Shown piece after piece: positions 46,320-59,800 of a stretch of 64,000 nucleotides of DNA. The position numbers and the translations under genes are program-made. The DNA is from Antedon mediterranea (Eukaryota; Echinodermata; Crinoidea; Comatulida; Antedonidae), in assembly GCF_964355755.1 (NCBI RefSeq), contig NC_092676.1:4446288-4510287 (forward strand), given 5' to 3'. The notes beneath the pieces are model-generated. The model had not been told where the DNA came from and searched no databases. It saw only the letters and a program-made list of their open reading frames with translations. Every line of letters starts with the position of its first letter. Position 1 is the stretch's first letter.

Positions 46320-46765
46320 AAATAAAATTACGGCACGGTAGCAACAACATTTTACACCTGCCCCTATGTTATATAACAGAAAACAATTTTAATTGTTTTA
46401 ATTGTTTGTTAAAATATTAAAAAATATTTTCATAATTGAAGTAGAAATCAGTTCCATGCCATACATAAGAGCAAAAGTGTGCTCTTTTTAAAAAAAGCAA
46501 CATAACCTATGAGTTACAGTTAAAGCGTGGTTTTTACTACAGACACAACGCAAGAAGGCCAGTTGACCAATGACAGTTCAATTAATCCATCGCTTATGAT
46601 TGGTCAAATCACTTATTTTGCGTTGCATCTAGTGTGATCCTTTAGAGGTACACATGCATCAACTAATTTTAGATAAATATTATTGAAAAAATTTCCAGGT
46701 GCATGTTCTAATACAGTACATTGATGCTAATAAAAAGGACTTTTATATATTTTACAAAAGTGTTG

Positions 46766-46771
46766 TTTATT
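46766..46771 (-). other. Possible poly(A) signal of CEP295
   Basis: AATAAA on the minus strand about 940 nt beyond the CEP295 stop. Confidence 0.3.
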
Positions 46772-46871
46772 TAATTAGATACTCTATAACAGTTATTTAC
46801 AATATAATTCAAGAAAATAAATACAATATTATAGAGTAGTATCAAATGTTGACAATATGCAGTAGTCTGAA

Positions 46872-46980
46872 TTAAGCCCTGTCTACAAATATGGTAGTGA
46901 TATGATGTCATCGTTTGCATATATGGGCACCAGATTATTTGTCGCATAAAGTTTGATATAATAGTGTGGACAGAGCTTAA
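46872..46980. mobile_element. Palindromic MITE, copy D
   Basis: Worn copy flanked by TTAA on both sides; contains caaatatggtagtgat and the inverse end AGTGTGGACAGAGC. It lies between the convergent COMMD2 and CEP295 genes. Confidence 0.65.
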
Positions 46981-47082
46981 GTTAAAATATACCTTGTTGC
47001 CATTTGTTCTCTATTTGGGAGAATGCAATTTCACAACAAGAAGGAACCAACACTTGGTTTTAGTGAGTCGTAGATTTGGTAT

Positions 47083-47372
47083 GATAATAATATCCTGGAT
47101 TTATATAGAGCCTAATGTTGTGAAACCTCTAAGCACTGAACATTATTATCCAAGTCATTTTTTTTTTTATCAAACACGTATGGAAACATACTCCAATAAT
47201 GCAGCTAGTAATCAGCGCAAAGTTGTATCTTGATCTAACCGGGTACCCATTTATACACCTGGGTGGAGAGAAGCAAACGTAAGTAAAGTATCTTGCCTAC
47301 AAGCAATGCGGCGAGAGTTGGGTTCGAACCTCAATCTCGCGATCAGTAGTCCAACGCACTGCGCCACACGCC
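47083..47372 (-). repeat. tRNA-derived SINE
   Basis: On the minus strand a tRNA-like head (A box TGGCGCAGTGCG, B box GGTTCGAACCC) is followed by a body shared with 55,936-56,095 and 54,759-54,870, ending near tccaggatattattat, a short ATT tail. Confidence 0.75.
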
Positions 47373-47709
47373 CTTACATGATTGTCGGCAACATTCTGCA
47401 GACTTTTGCATACACATTGCCTTGAGAATTAAACAGCATCTGTCACGATCATCTTATCAAAGGAAAACTGAATTTGCATGAATTTTGTTAGTTTGCAAAG
47501 ACAACTTACAAGCCTTACATCTCTAGGGCTCAACATAGATTGATACTCTGCTTTTAAATGTACCAGTCAAGTACAAGCTAATTGGAAGGTTTTGAACAAG
47601 TTTATGTGGCGCAGCGGCATGTACGTCCATAAATTACAAGCAACTATTGAACTTTTTTTTACAGGAACAAAAAAGAATAAAAGTCTACAAAATCAGGTTA
47701 CCAGTGGAA

Positions 47710-47857
47710 TCACTTCTTGTTTTGTGAAGCACGTTTTTTAAGGTGCGATTGTACTTTATCGTGAAAGGCTTTCATTTTCTTTCTATTTTCCTCATAAAAC
47801 TTTTTCCTCTCTTCTTCTTTCTTTTTTGTCTTCACCTCTTCAAGTTGATTGTACAAT
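47710..47857 (-). CDS. CEP295: CEP295 last exon
   Basis: 148 nt, phase 2 in, TGA at 47,712-47,710. RLYNQLEEVKTKKKEEERKK and the following basic helix form the end of the ALMS region. Confidence 0.88.
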
Positions 47858-50800
47858 CTATAAGGATGACCAAATTGTAATCATGTAAGTCGTATTTTGA
47901 GTTTTTGTTCAAACTCACGTTGTTATCCAAACAATTTCAACAATAGTTGTTTAATTCTACACTTACAGTACTAACTTTATTCATCTAGGTTGTGCTAAGA
48001 AAACTACACCTTATCGCCTTTTTTTTCAATTATTTAAATGTATATTTCTTGTTACTAAACATAAAGTTGAAAGTGACAGAAATCCTACACCAGTTTTTGA
48101 TCGGACTCACTAAAAGAGAGCCTGTTTCCATTTATGCAAATTTAATTGAATATGTATATACTATACTTTGAATTTGCCTAGTGGAAACGGGTATTAGTAA
48201 TGTCATACAGTACCTCAAGTTCCTTTGTAACTTGTCTTTTTCAGAATCCTTCCTCTTTTTTGGTGCAAGTGTTTTCTTGGATAACTTCTTAGTTTTTGTT
48301 CCTTTGTTCCTTCCATTTGTACCAGCAGAATTTGATGAATTTTCATTCGGACTACTAGATTCATCTACGATAAAGATATAAGACATGAATTGAATAACAT
48401 TGGAGTGATTATTAAATATCACTCTTACTATTTTTCACCATCAATCTTTTAGATATCTTTATTAAAAAAACAGATTTTAAATAAAAGATTAACTTTTTTG
48501 ATGCAAGGCCAAATTTTGCAAATAGAAACATGAAAAAATGAACCAATATTATGTGGGTCAAAACCATTTGACTTTCACAAGTTGCAATGACTACTCTAAA
48601 ATAGCTGTAGTAGTGTTTAGTAAAAAAATCTACTCGATTTAATCTCTGTATATTAATCTTACCTAAATTTAGTTTCTTCATAGCCTTTTTCTTTGTTAGT
48701 TTTTTACCAACAGTGGTTTTTGGTGGATGCTGTTCACGATCAATGACCTTGTCTTGCCTGGTTTTAGATGAAATTATGAACTTCTTTTTATGCCTAGCAA
48801 ATGCCTCTTGCAGGCTGAGAGAGCTTTGTCCAGCACCTGACGTGTCTGAAATAACACAATGCAAGTACCAGTAAAAGAAAAAAAACAGCAAGAAAAATTA
48901 GGCTTTCATGGTTATTATTACCAGTTTAACTATTATTACCAGTTTAGCTAACAATTAACAGTTTTACTATTACAGTATAACCAGTTTATCTAACTACTAA
49001 CAGTTTTACTATTACAGTATTACCAGTTTAGCTAGCTATTATATTAACAGTTTAACTATTACAGTATTACCAGTTTATACTATTATTACCAGTTTTACTA
49101 TACAGTATTACCAGTTTAGCAACTAACAGTTTAACTATTACAGTATTACCAGTTTAGCTAACTATTAACAGTTTTAGCAATAAAAAAGACTAGGCAAATT
49201 GTTTTGTATTACTATTACTATTAAAAACTGAACTTCTACAAAAATCCAATGCTAAACTGAGTTTCCATGCAATATCTTGAAAGTAATTTAGTTACCTGAG
49301 CTTTGAAAAGAGCTAGAGGTCATTACATTGTCTTGATGTATTTTCTGCACTTTCTGTGAAAATGGTGTTGCAACTTCTGATTCATGTTTTTGAAATGAAA
49401 GCAGTGATTCACTAATGTCATCAAAACTTGCAGAAAAATCTGCTCCTTTGGCTTCTGACAGTCGCTTGAAAGGCAGACTTTCTGTAAATGACCTTTCACT
49501 TAGAGCCTCTACAGCAGAATAATACATTATCCTTCCTTCGGACAGTGGCTCCAGATGTGTTCTGCCATTTGCCGTAAGACTTTCTTCACTCATAGAGCTT
49601 GCAGCAGAATTATCGGTTATCCTTCCTTCTGACAGAGGCTCCAGATTTTTTCTGCCATTTGCCATAAGTGCTCCTTCACTCATAGTCAAAGTGCCTGAAA
49701 CAGAATTATCGGTTATCCTTCCTTCTGACAGACGCTCCGGGGGTTTTCTGCCAATTATCGTAAGTGTTCCTTCACTTATAGTGGCTGCAGCAGAATTGTC
49801 AATTATCCTTCCTTCTGACTGAGGATGTGGATGTTTGCTACCATTTTCAGTAAGCGTTCCTTCACTCAGACAAACATTAGCTGTAGTCTCTACTATTCTC
49901 TCTTCTGATAGTGAATAATTCCGTCCCAGAGGTTGATTTTCATCTCCGGTAAGTATTCCTTCACTTAGAGAAGCACTGGTTGAGTCATCAATGATTCTTC
50001 CTTCGGATAATGGTTCAAGAGGTGCAAATTCCTCTTCATTAAGCAAACTTTGACTTAGAGTTGCCATTGCAGAGTAATCTACTATCCTTCCCTCTGATAA
50101 ACCTTCTAAAGTCTGATTACTGGTTTCAGATATTAAACCTTCACTCATGGCAGTTACCTGGTCAAAACTCCTAAACAGACTTTTACTAAGTTGCCCTTCA
50201 GATAATCTGGTTCCAATATCACTTTCTGATAAAGAATTGTGGAAAGACCCTTCTGATAATGAAGCCTCCGAAACTGGTCCTTCAGAGATGGTTGTGTCTG
50301 GAATGGAAACCAGTGTTAAATCTGGCTCTTCCATTATACCATTTGATTTTTCCTACACAAATAAATAAATTAAGTTAATCTGTAGAGGAATTAAGAATAC
50401 CAAATTCTAAACTGAACTTCACTAATAATTTTAAGACAAAAATTAAACATAAATTTCACACAACTTTTAGATGTAACTGAGTAAAAAGTATATTTTGAGT
50501 AAAAAGAGATGAAAATTGTTTACCCCTATACAGTATAGAAATAGTATACTCCTGAAAATAAATAAAATATCAAATGTGTCATAAAGGATATATAATCTTA
50601 CCTTTTCCTTTGGAAGTGGTTCTGTCAATTCCTTTTCAGTTTTCTTCTCTGCTTCATTGATTTGTTCTAATTTCTGCTTCTGATAGTAATCTTGTTCTCT
50701 GATTTGTTTCGATTTCTCAATCATCTGGATCAATCGATCAACTTGTTCTGATTCGCTACTCTCTGTCGAACTACCACCATAACCAACAACTTTTGACGTA

Positions 50801-53800
50801 TATCTATCAGAGTTTAATTTCTCTGGATCGTCTGAAACTGATGACTGCGACTTCGAGGATGATCTTTTCCTGACAAAAGTTGGCATGGTACCACTTGGAA
50901 GGTCTACCCTTTCCTCCTCACTAACTTGTCCCAAACCACTCAGTGTTCTGCTGGACACCAGCTGTGACAAATCTCTTGACAAGAAGCTTGGTCCTTCAGA
51001 AGACAAACTATGTTGACTGAATGACACATCGGAAAACATTTGCAGTCCTTGACTGTGTAATGTTCGTCTGGACATAACTGCTTGAAGCATTCTTTTCAAA
51101 TCATCTTTGTTACTAGACTGATCATTAATGTTCTTCTGATTACTGATGGTTTGAGAGTCATCGTTTGTATCTAGTTCACGAGAATGAACTTGATTTAAAA
51201 CATTGTTATCATCTTGGCTTGCACTTACATCTCCTGACTTTAAGCTTAATCTATTAAACAAATGTTCAAAATCGTCATTTAATGCATCTGTAACATTTGT
51301 TTTATTTCTATTAATGGATGAACTTGTGGAATTTGTTGAGGCTCTGCTCATTGTTATGCCATCATGTTGAGACACTGAATCAAACTCTTGTTTAGGCAAA
51401 TGAAAACTGTATTCACCAGGTAAAGATATGTCAGGTTTAGAAGAAGTTCCTGATACATACAGGGGCAACGGCACAAGTTGTGATTCATTTCCAGATTGTT
51501 TAACTTTATGCCTGATCTCTCCCAGGTCAAATTCATCAGTAACTTTTACTGGCTCTATTGAGTAATCACTAAGAGCAGGTGATACAGAAGTTTTAGCATG
51601 TTCGCTGTCTTTGGGAATTGTAAAAGAATCTTTTGAGGTATCCAGAGAATGTGTACTAAGAGTAGCATTTGCTGTTAACTCCGCTTGAAGTCTGTGGAAG
51701 AGTACTGGACTTTTATTTACTAAAGAGTAACTGGACATGTCTGCGGTGACTGATGTATCTTTAGATGCACTTGTTAAGTCTAGTAGGTTAGGAAGTCGCA
51801 ACTGTTCATTTGTATCTGAAATATCTCTCTTGTCTTCACTTCTTGGTACTTTTTGTGAGTACCTATTCATGTATTCACTTAATGTTTGAGAAATCAGAGA
51901 TGATGTATTAACTAGTTCACGATCTTGTGATTTATCTGGATATTCAGACAATGTACTATATTGAGAAATACTGCCTCTGCTTCCTCTCTTATCAATTGTA
52001 TATTCGCTGAGTGCAGTCTTGTTTGAATTCCTAATTTCTGGGTTGCTGATATTTTCTCTGCTTGCTTCTGTACTGTGAAATGTACTTACATAAGTACTTC
52101 TTTGATCCTGAACTGGGTTATCCTCTAAGAAGCTTTGTTTTAACTTTGGTGTTGGGTGTGTCAAAATATCTTTCCAGATAGGACCTTTAGTAAAAGAGGT
52201 TTTTGTGGCAGATACCACAGAGGGGGGAATGGATGATTCCAAGCTCTCAGAATTCTGTGTTGAAGACTGGAACTCATGTGGTTTAAACTGAGGGAGATCT
52301 TCAATCTCTTGTCCAACACCACGAAAGTCAATTTTCTCTCTATCAGAAACAGGAAAGTCTTCTTCTATTACAGGATTTGAAATGTTGATAATAGCTTTGG
52401 GTGATACTTTAGAGGTATAACCATTGTTGCTTTTAACTTCTGGGGAGTACATCTTCATATTGTAACTTTCTACTGTGGGATGTTTTACCATATCAAAATG
52501 GCTGTGAACATCATTTGTTTTCCAGTCCGACTCATCCTGGGTGTCAGAAGTATTATTTTCCGAAATTTCTTCAGCCGTCAGAGATTTAAACTGTAGAGAA
52601 GAAAGTTCATCTTGGAATACGGAGTGTGACTGGTTTTTTGGACTTTCCATCTCATGGATTGTGCTCAACTCATGACCGTTTAATTTGACATCAACAGGAA
52701 TCACCTTAGGGATGCTAACTGGCGGGTATGTTCTCTGTCTCACGGTAGTTTGATAAGGAACATGTTCACGGTCATCATAAAGAACACCATGTTCATTAAA
52801 AGGTAGTTTGTCAACATCTGGTGTTACAGATGGTCTGTCAACATCTGGTGTTACAGATGGTCTGTCAACATCTGGTGTTACAGATGGTCTGTCAACATCT
52901 GGTTCTAGCACACTATGTATATCTTCATTGACTATGTCTTTTTTCAAATGTAATAGTTCTTTCTGTTGTATAAATTCCGGATACAGTTTATTGAATGTTA
53001 TTGGTGATGTCCTTGTTGCAGGACTGAATGATCTAGGACTAATGGACTTTTGTCTAGTTATCTGTACTTCACTGTCAGACATATTTTCCGTAGCATCTAC
53101 TGTGGGTAGATGTTCCCCTCTCAAGTGACACTTAAGTTGCATTTGCTTTTCTTCTAAACTTCTTTTTTGCATTTCCTGATGTTTGAAAAGAGTTTCCCTT
53201 TGCTTTTGCATTAATTCTTGTTGCTCCCGTAGCCACTTTATTCTAATTTCATGCTCTTTATAAAATTCAGTAATACGTTCTTCGTCTTTAATATGTGGAT
53301 ATTGTGTAATGGGAGCTTTTAAATTTGTATGAGATGAAACAGTCTGATATCTGTGTGTTTGGTCTTTTGTTGGAAAGTAAGTTTCTGACTGATCTCTGAG
53401 ACTGATGGGTTGATGTGTAGATGATGGTATTTTAGTGTTATAATAGGTATCAGTAGGTAAAGAAGTCTCATGTTTGTTTGCATCTGATGTTGCCGCAGAG
53501 ATGTCATGTTCAATTTTGGAATTAGTGGTCATCACCAATTCGGAATGACTTATATCAGGTGCTGAAGAGATGGTATGATCATCTGTAGACAGAGCATATG
53601 AATGTGGTTCTAAAGACTCGGTGTAAGACTTTGGAACTGAAGACTCAGTGTCTAACTGTGGTACTGAAGACATAAGGTATGACGGTGGTACTGAAGACAT
53701 AGGGTATGACGGTGGTACTGAAGACATAGGGTATGACGGTGGTACTGAAGACATAGGGTATGACGGTGGTACTGAAGACATAGGGTATGACGGTGGTACT

Positions 53801-56800
53801 GAAGACATAGGGTATGACTGCGGTACTGAAGACATAGGGTATGACTGCGGTACTGAAGACATATGTTTCTGTTGCTCAAAGAGTTGCTCTGTAGTCAGCT
53901 TTAATTGCTTTTGTACACTATTAATATCCTCTTTTTTTCTTCTGTGTTGTTGCAGAAGATGCTGTTGATATTGACGTATTCGCTGCAGGGCTGGATCATC
54001 CCTTTCACTACTACTTCTAGTCACACTTGTAATTTCTATATTACTTTGAGGATGTGTTGTTGAGATAGAACTGGTGTTTGGTTCCTCCCTCCAAGACATA
54101 ACTTCATATGGATGTACTTGAAACTTTCTCCTTTCAGGATATTGATGTTGTATCTTCTGAGTAGCCTCTTCTACATCTTCAGCTTCTTTACAAGGAGAAT
54201 TGTTCAACGTATGATCTTTAATCATGGGTTCTTTTGAAGGCACTGATCCAATTTCTTGGTGCTGTTTTCTCAATTCCATCAGTCGACGTTGACTTTTTGC
54301 ATAAAGAACTTCTTGCTCTTCAGTATGCTTCTGTAGATCAACCTGAATAAATACAAATTAATTAAGTAATAATCAATTAAATTCACTGTTTGTGATGGTA
54401 ACCATTATTTTATATTGATTATATTACTTAATATCATAGAGGAGAAAAAGTTAGGGAAGTTAAAAGGTTTTAACAACATGGAACACACAACCAGAAACTT
54501 TTTTCACTGGACAAATTGAGTACTTGTAAATCTGCTAATGTATAATCTATTTATTTTTAAACTTATTTTACATGGATGACATTTTCATTAAAATAACGTT
54601 CTTACAAATGGTCAATGATTGCTGAACAATCATGAACAATGAACATTGATAAGTTACAAAAGTTACAATTTTTTTTTTTATTTTTTTTTTTTAGGATTAT
54701 AGAAAGACATACTAGAACAATTGCAACTGGGCCCTCTGGGAGACCAGTCTTTGACTGAAGAGGTTACCCAGTATAAATATATATTTCAATCAATAATATC
54801 ATGGATTTATATAGTGCCTAATGTGCTGAACATTATTGCCCCGGCCATTTTTTTTCGATCAAACAACCTCCTTAAACACACACATACATTACCATTTACC
54901 TGAACCCATAAACAGGCTTTTTACAATAGTAAATTTATGTTAGAGATTCAATTTACATAAACATAAAGAAATCGTATTCTATGACTATATTCTTATCATT
55001 ATTTTAGTGTTACCTTAGCTCTGATCAAAGCTGCCTTCTCAAGTGGATGCAGTAGCGTTGGACTACCAGACAATATGGGTTCTTCCTGTTCATCTGGACA
55101 CGGCTCACTCTTATCTTCCTCATTTTGATTACTACTGCCGACACTGATGTCTGCAGGCTGTTTAGAGATAGGATCAGTTGACGCTGGTACACTACTCTGT
55201 TTACTGTCGTCAATTGGATATTGAGATAAGTCACTTGGTTGACTGGAGGATGATGTAGTAGCCATTGTAGAAGTACTTATCTCATTTTGACCTGGAATAA
55301 AAAAACAAAGTACTTAGTACAAAGTATAAAACAAATTGGCTAAAAACAAATCATTGTACACTTAAACTCAATCTACAATTTATGTTTGAGTGGAGACGTA
55401 GCTTGGTGGTTATCCCAGGGTATTTTATACTATATTTACTTCAGTAACAATTTCAAATAAAAACAATCAATCATTCAAATTTATGTAGACCATCTAGGAC
55501 TCACTTAAGGTGCATTCACACCGCGCTACAAGACCGCGCCGTTGAATTCTCTATATGAGTTTCCATTATTTAACAACACAGTGTGAATGAAGCTTTATGG
55601 TCATTTTTTACAATATATAAATAAACTTTTACCAAAATTGTATTGACTGGAATGAATATCCTAAAGCTCTGATTACACTATCAAACTAGTTTGACAAAAA
55701 AGTAGTGATATTCCCAAATATAGTAGTAATATGACATCATCATGTTCATATATGGGCACATCACATGTTGTTACATAAAGTTTGATAGTGTGGACAGAGC
55801 TTAATGACCAAAACTAAAATAACTTGCTTGATGTTTCTTTCTTTTGTCCTCTAATACGTAGAAGTAACCTACCAAGAGCTTCTAAAAATAAATCAGAAAA
55901 ATAAATAAGAAGTTTGTAAAATTACAGTAACAAAAGTAAATTCGAGACACAACTTTGCGCCAATTACTAGCTGCATTATGGGAGCATGTTTCCATATATG
56001 TTTGATCTGGGGAAATAATATGTACAATGCTTAGAGGTTTGACAACATTAGGCGCTTTATAAATCCAGGACATTATTATTATTAATATTATTATTTATTA
56101 ATGGCTGTGAAAAACTCAGTGTATAGTACTTCTTGTGTTTCTGACAGTGACACACTGTACTGAATGATCACCTATTATTACATACCTGATCTTGGCAGAA
56201 TCTTCTTAGTTGGGAGAGCCTCACCAGTATGTTTATCTTCTGTCAAAGCTGATGAACTATCCTCTTCCAGTTGGCTATCGACTCCAATTGGAAACTGCAC
56301 CAGACCTCTTGTGACTAAACCAGCAGATTGTGGAGAGGTTGTTTCTTCAGATGATGTCATCACCTTCTCTGGATAATCTTCTTCTGATATAGGAATACTT
56401 CCAACTGGAGCATTCCTTTGTGGAGGCATTCCCGATGGCTGTAGTATGTCAGTGTCAATTGTTGATTCGGTTGTCAGATCAAGATCATGGTCACTAGAAG
56501 GTGGCTGAGGATCAAGTGCCAATGTGAGATCACCAGCGAAATCTGCAATCAAAATGTTTAAAAAGTTGAAAAGGCAAGCAAGCTTAGAAAGATGCTTCTT
56601 GCTAAGACTGTTTTATCTGAAATATTTCTGTGTGATTGTATCTTGGCACTAATGTGTGCACCCTTGTGGCAATCAATAGTGTTGTCACTATAGTTAGTTA
56701 GTTAGTTTGAAAGTCAATTTATTAGGTTATATGCATTAATGCATATAACCTCTTGATTCTGTCAAAATCTTTATTTATTTATTTATTTATTCTTTCCTTA

Positions 56801-59800
56801 GCACTATTCTGTCCGTGCATTATCTTGGCATCAGTTTCATCTAGCTAAGTCAAGTTTTCAGAGTATATTCCTTATGGCCAGGAATCGATGTGGTTATATT
56901 TTCACGATGCGCAATCAAAAATTACGCGGTCTACGCGCGATTTTACGAAATCACGTTTGTAATCATATCTTCACAAGCATGAATCACAATTAAACAAAAT
57001 TTGGTACTCATAAATTTCAGGTCATATTTCATCACATGGCAATACAATTACGTGCGTAGCGCATATAACGCTTGCGTACGCGCGCTTAAAATGTTCAAAA
57101 TTGTCAAAATTTATTTTCGATGAAATTAGAGTACGTTTCAGGCAATTTTAAGCGTTTAAAAAATTGCCATGAGTGCGCCGATTTTTGCACGCGCACTGCG
57201 CGTTAAACGTTAATGCGCACTCTTTTTGCCCGATTTCTGTTTTACAATCTTTCTTTAATAATATCATCATATTTGATTCACGTTTCAACTCGAAATTGCG
57301 TTATACGAGCACGTCAAAAGTGACTGACTACGCACGTATAAGTTAACAAAATGGTGAAAATATGCTAATTTTTAAAATTAATATATATCGTCAGAATGCT
57401 GGGGAACACCTATTTTTTATTTCATTTTCTTGAAGTGTATGTATCATATGTATGATTTATTATCAAATTAAGAGAACAAAAGTTGATTAAGTCTTCATTA
57501 ATTGCATATTAAATAAAAAAATAATAATTTCGACAATCAAACAAATTATGACATTTTCTTAGGCCGAAATAACAAACTTAACATTAACTTTCTTTCTTAA
57601 GAAGTTCATATATTAAAGTTAAAAGTATATAGTTTGACAGTGCATCATTTTTTTACATTTTTAAAGATGTCATCATAGTAAAAAATTATAATTCATTGCG
57701 GTATGTAATAATCTATTTGCACCAAAGTGGTTACTGCATAGTAAATACACGGAGGAATTTTTCTACAACGTTTAGTCAGTTGTGTATGGCTCGATGGTCT
57801 GTGCTCGTGTCTATGGCATTCAAGGTACCGAGATCGAGTCCCACCTTGGGAAACTAAATAAGATTTTTTTTTTTATTATCCGTATTGTTTGTTCAAATTT
57901 ATTTCTTAGTGTATAGATTATACACATGATTTATAATGAAATTTATTTAAAAACACAAAATGTGGTTTATGACATTATATACGCAGAAGGATCTTTGATC
58001 GGATTATGATACCGGCTATTGTATTTGCGTTAGCAAGATCCTATCATATATTATAAATAACTAAAGATTCTGAGAAAATCAATCAATCAAAATATCTTAA
58101 ATCAATCAATTATCTTTATTTAAATCAATGCATATAACCTATAATTCGTCATAGTGACGAATTAAATCTAGTTTTATTTATTTTTTAAAAACTTTATTTT
58201 GTTTATATTTTAAGAATCTATTTTGAAAAAACAAAATTTAGTTACTGACCTGACAAGACAGTTTCAGTGCTCCTTTCACGAGCAGTTTCTTTATTTTGTT
58301 TATAATACAGAGCAAAATTGAAAACCAAGACAGAACAAGAAGTATCAAAATGCCAAACTCCTATGATGGGCATATTAGTGAGCTTGCGATTAGCAACGAA
58401 CGATGACTAACCTAGGTCAGGGCAATCGATGAGTCATTGGTCGTCACCTAGACCTAGACACCATTACCAACACACATCCCTAAACATCTCTGCATGCGCA
58501 ACAATGACTTAACATGACATAGTTTGGTCATCGCAAATCGAAAGTTCTCTAATATCGGCGTCTACTTTACCTGTTTTAGCCATGTACATGTCTTCAAATG
58601 CTTCTTCTAGATTCTGCTGGTGTTGCAGTCTATCTTCTAATCGTTTATGTGGAGGTTGAAACACTTGTTTCTAATATTGTAAATTAAAATATAAAATTGA
58701 ATTGATATATTCATTTTTAAGCACTAACTTTACATAGAGGGGACAGGATTTAAGTTTCTATAAAGAAACATACAAGGATGGGGCGGTAGGTGAAACTTAA
58801 CTTGATAATGGCCCAATACCAGGAGGCAAAAGTGAGTTAAATGGCCAAGCGGTAAGGCAGGGGCCTACCTAAAAGAGCCAACAATATCGGCAGGGGTTCG
58901 AGGCTGACTTGCTCCTAGTTTTGGTGGTGGAACAAGTCTTCTTGGATAAGGACAATAAACCATAGGTCCAGTGTACACAGTTATTAAACCTGTGTGCACT
59001 TTAACGAACCCAGGTCATCATTCGAGATGAGTAAGGGGTTACCCCGGTGAACTGGTTCACAAAATAGCCCATGTATCAGGGGATTACAACCTATCTGATA
59101 GGACAGTGATTAATTACTATTGGTACTATTAGCCACATGTGCCTAAAGACACAAAGTAACAAAAACTGTTTCTGTGGATACATGCTAAGTGAAAATGTAA
59201 TTAGGTAGAAGGCAGTAAAATAAAATCTTTTGATTGAATATTAAACCACCCAACTTTGTCTTTATAGCAGTATAATATAAACTCACAGGTATTGAGGCTA
59301 CAACCGCTTGTCTCCTTCTTCTGTCCATTTGCTCAAGGTGTCCCAGCTCATTCAATAGGTGATCATAATCTTGTCTCAGTAATTCTTTTTCTCGTGCGTA
59401 TTTGTGGCGGAGTACTGCTTTCTCGTGTCTTTCTTTGATTTCTCTCGATCTTTCTTCCTCCTCTTCTTTTGAACGCTGTATTTCTTCGACAGCAGCTACA
59501 CGCGCATCAGACTGTTTCATTTCATTAATTTTATGCATCCAAGAGAGAAATATCATTTTTTTTTTTAAAGGAATAAAAGAAATTAAAAGATGAAAAGGCT
59601 AAAATCTAGTGTACGTGGTTGATGACATAAACAACTTACTAAACAACAATAAAAAAATTAATACAGTAAAAAAAAATATATATATATAGTTAAAAAGTAC
59701 GTATGAAAAAGTTACAATAGTATCAGCAGAACTTATTAAATAGATTCAACTTATATAATTTGTTGAATACATTATTGGCTATAGGTATTAAATATCAATT

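Noticed and set aside
50467-50601. Extra C-terminal residues of the large CEP295 frame
   Set aside because: They lie beyond a good GTAAGA donor and read as AT-rich intron; the next exon at 50,352 joins in frame.
53648-53968. 106-residue ORF on + with GGTEDIGYD repeats
   Set aside because: Antisense shadow of the CEP295 minisatellite.
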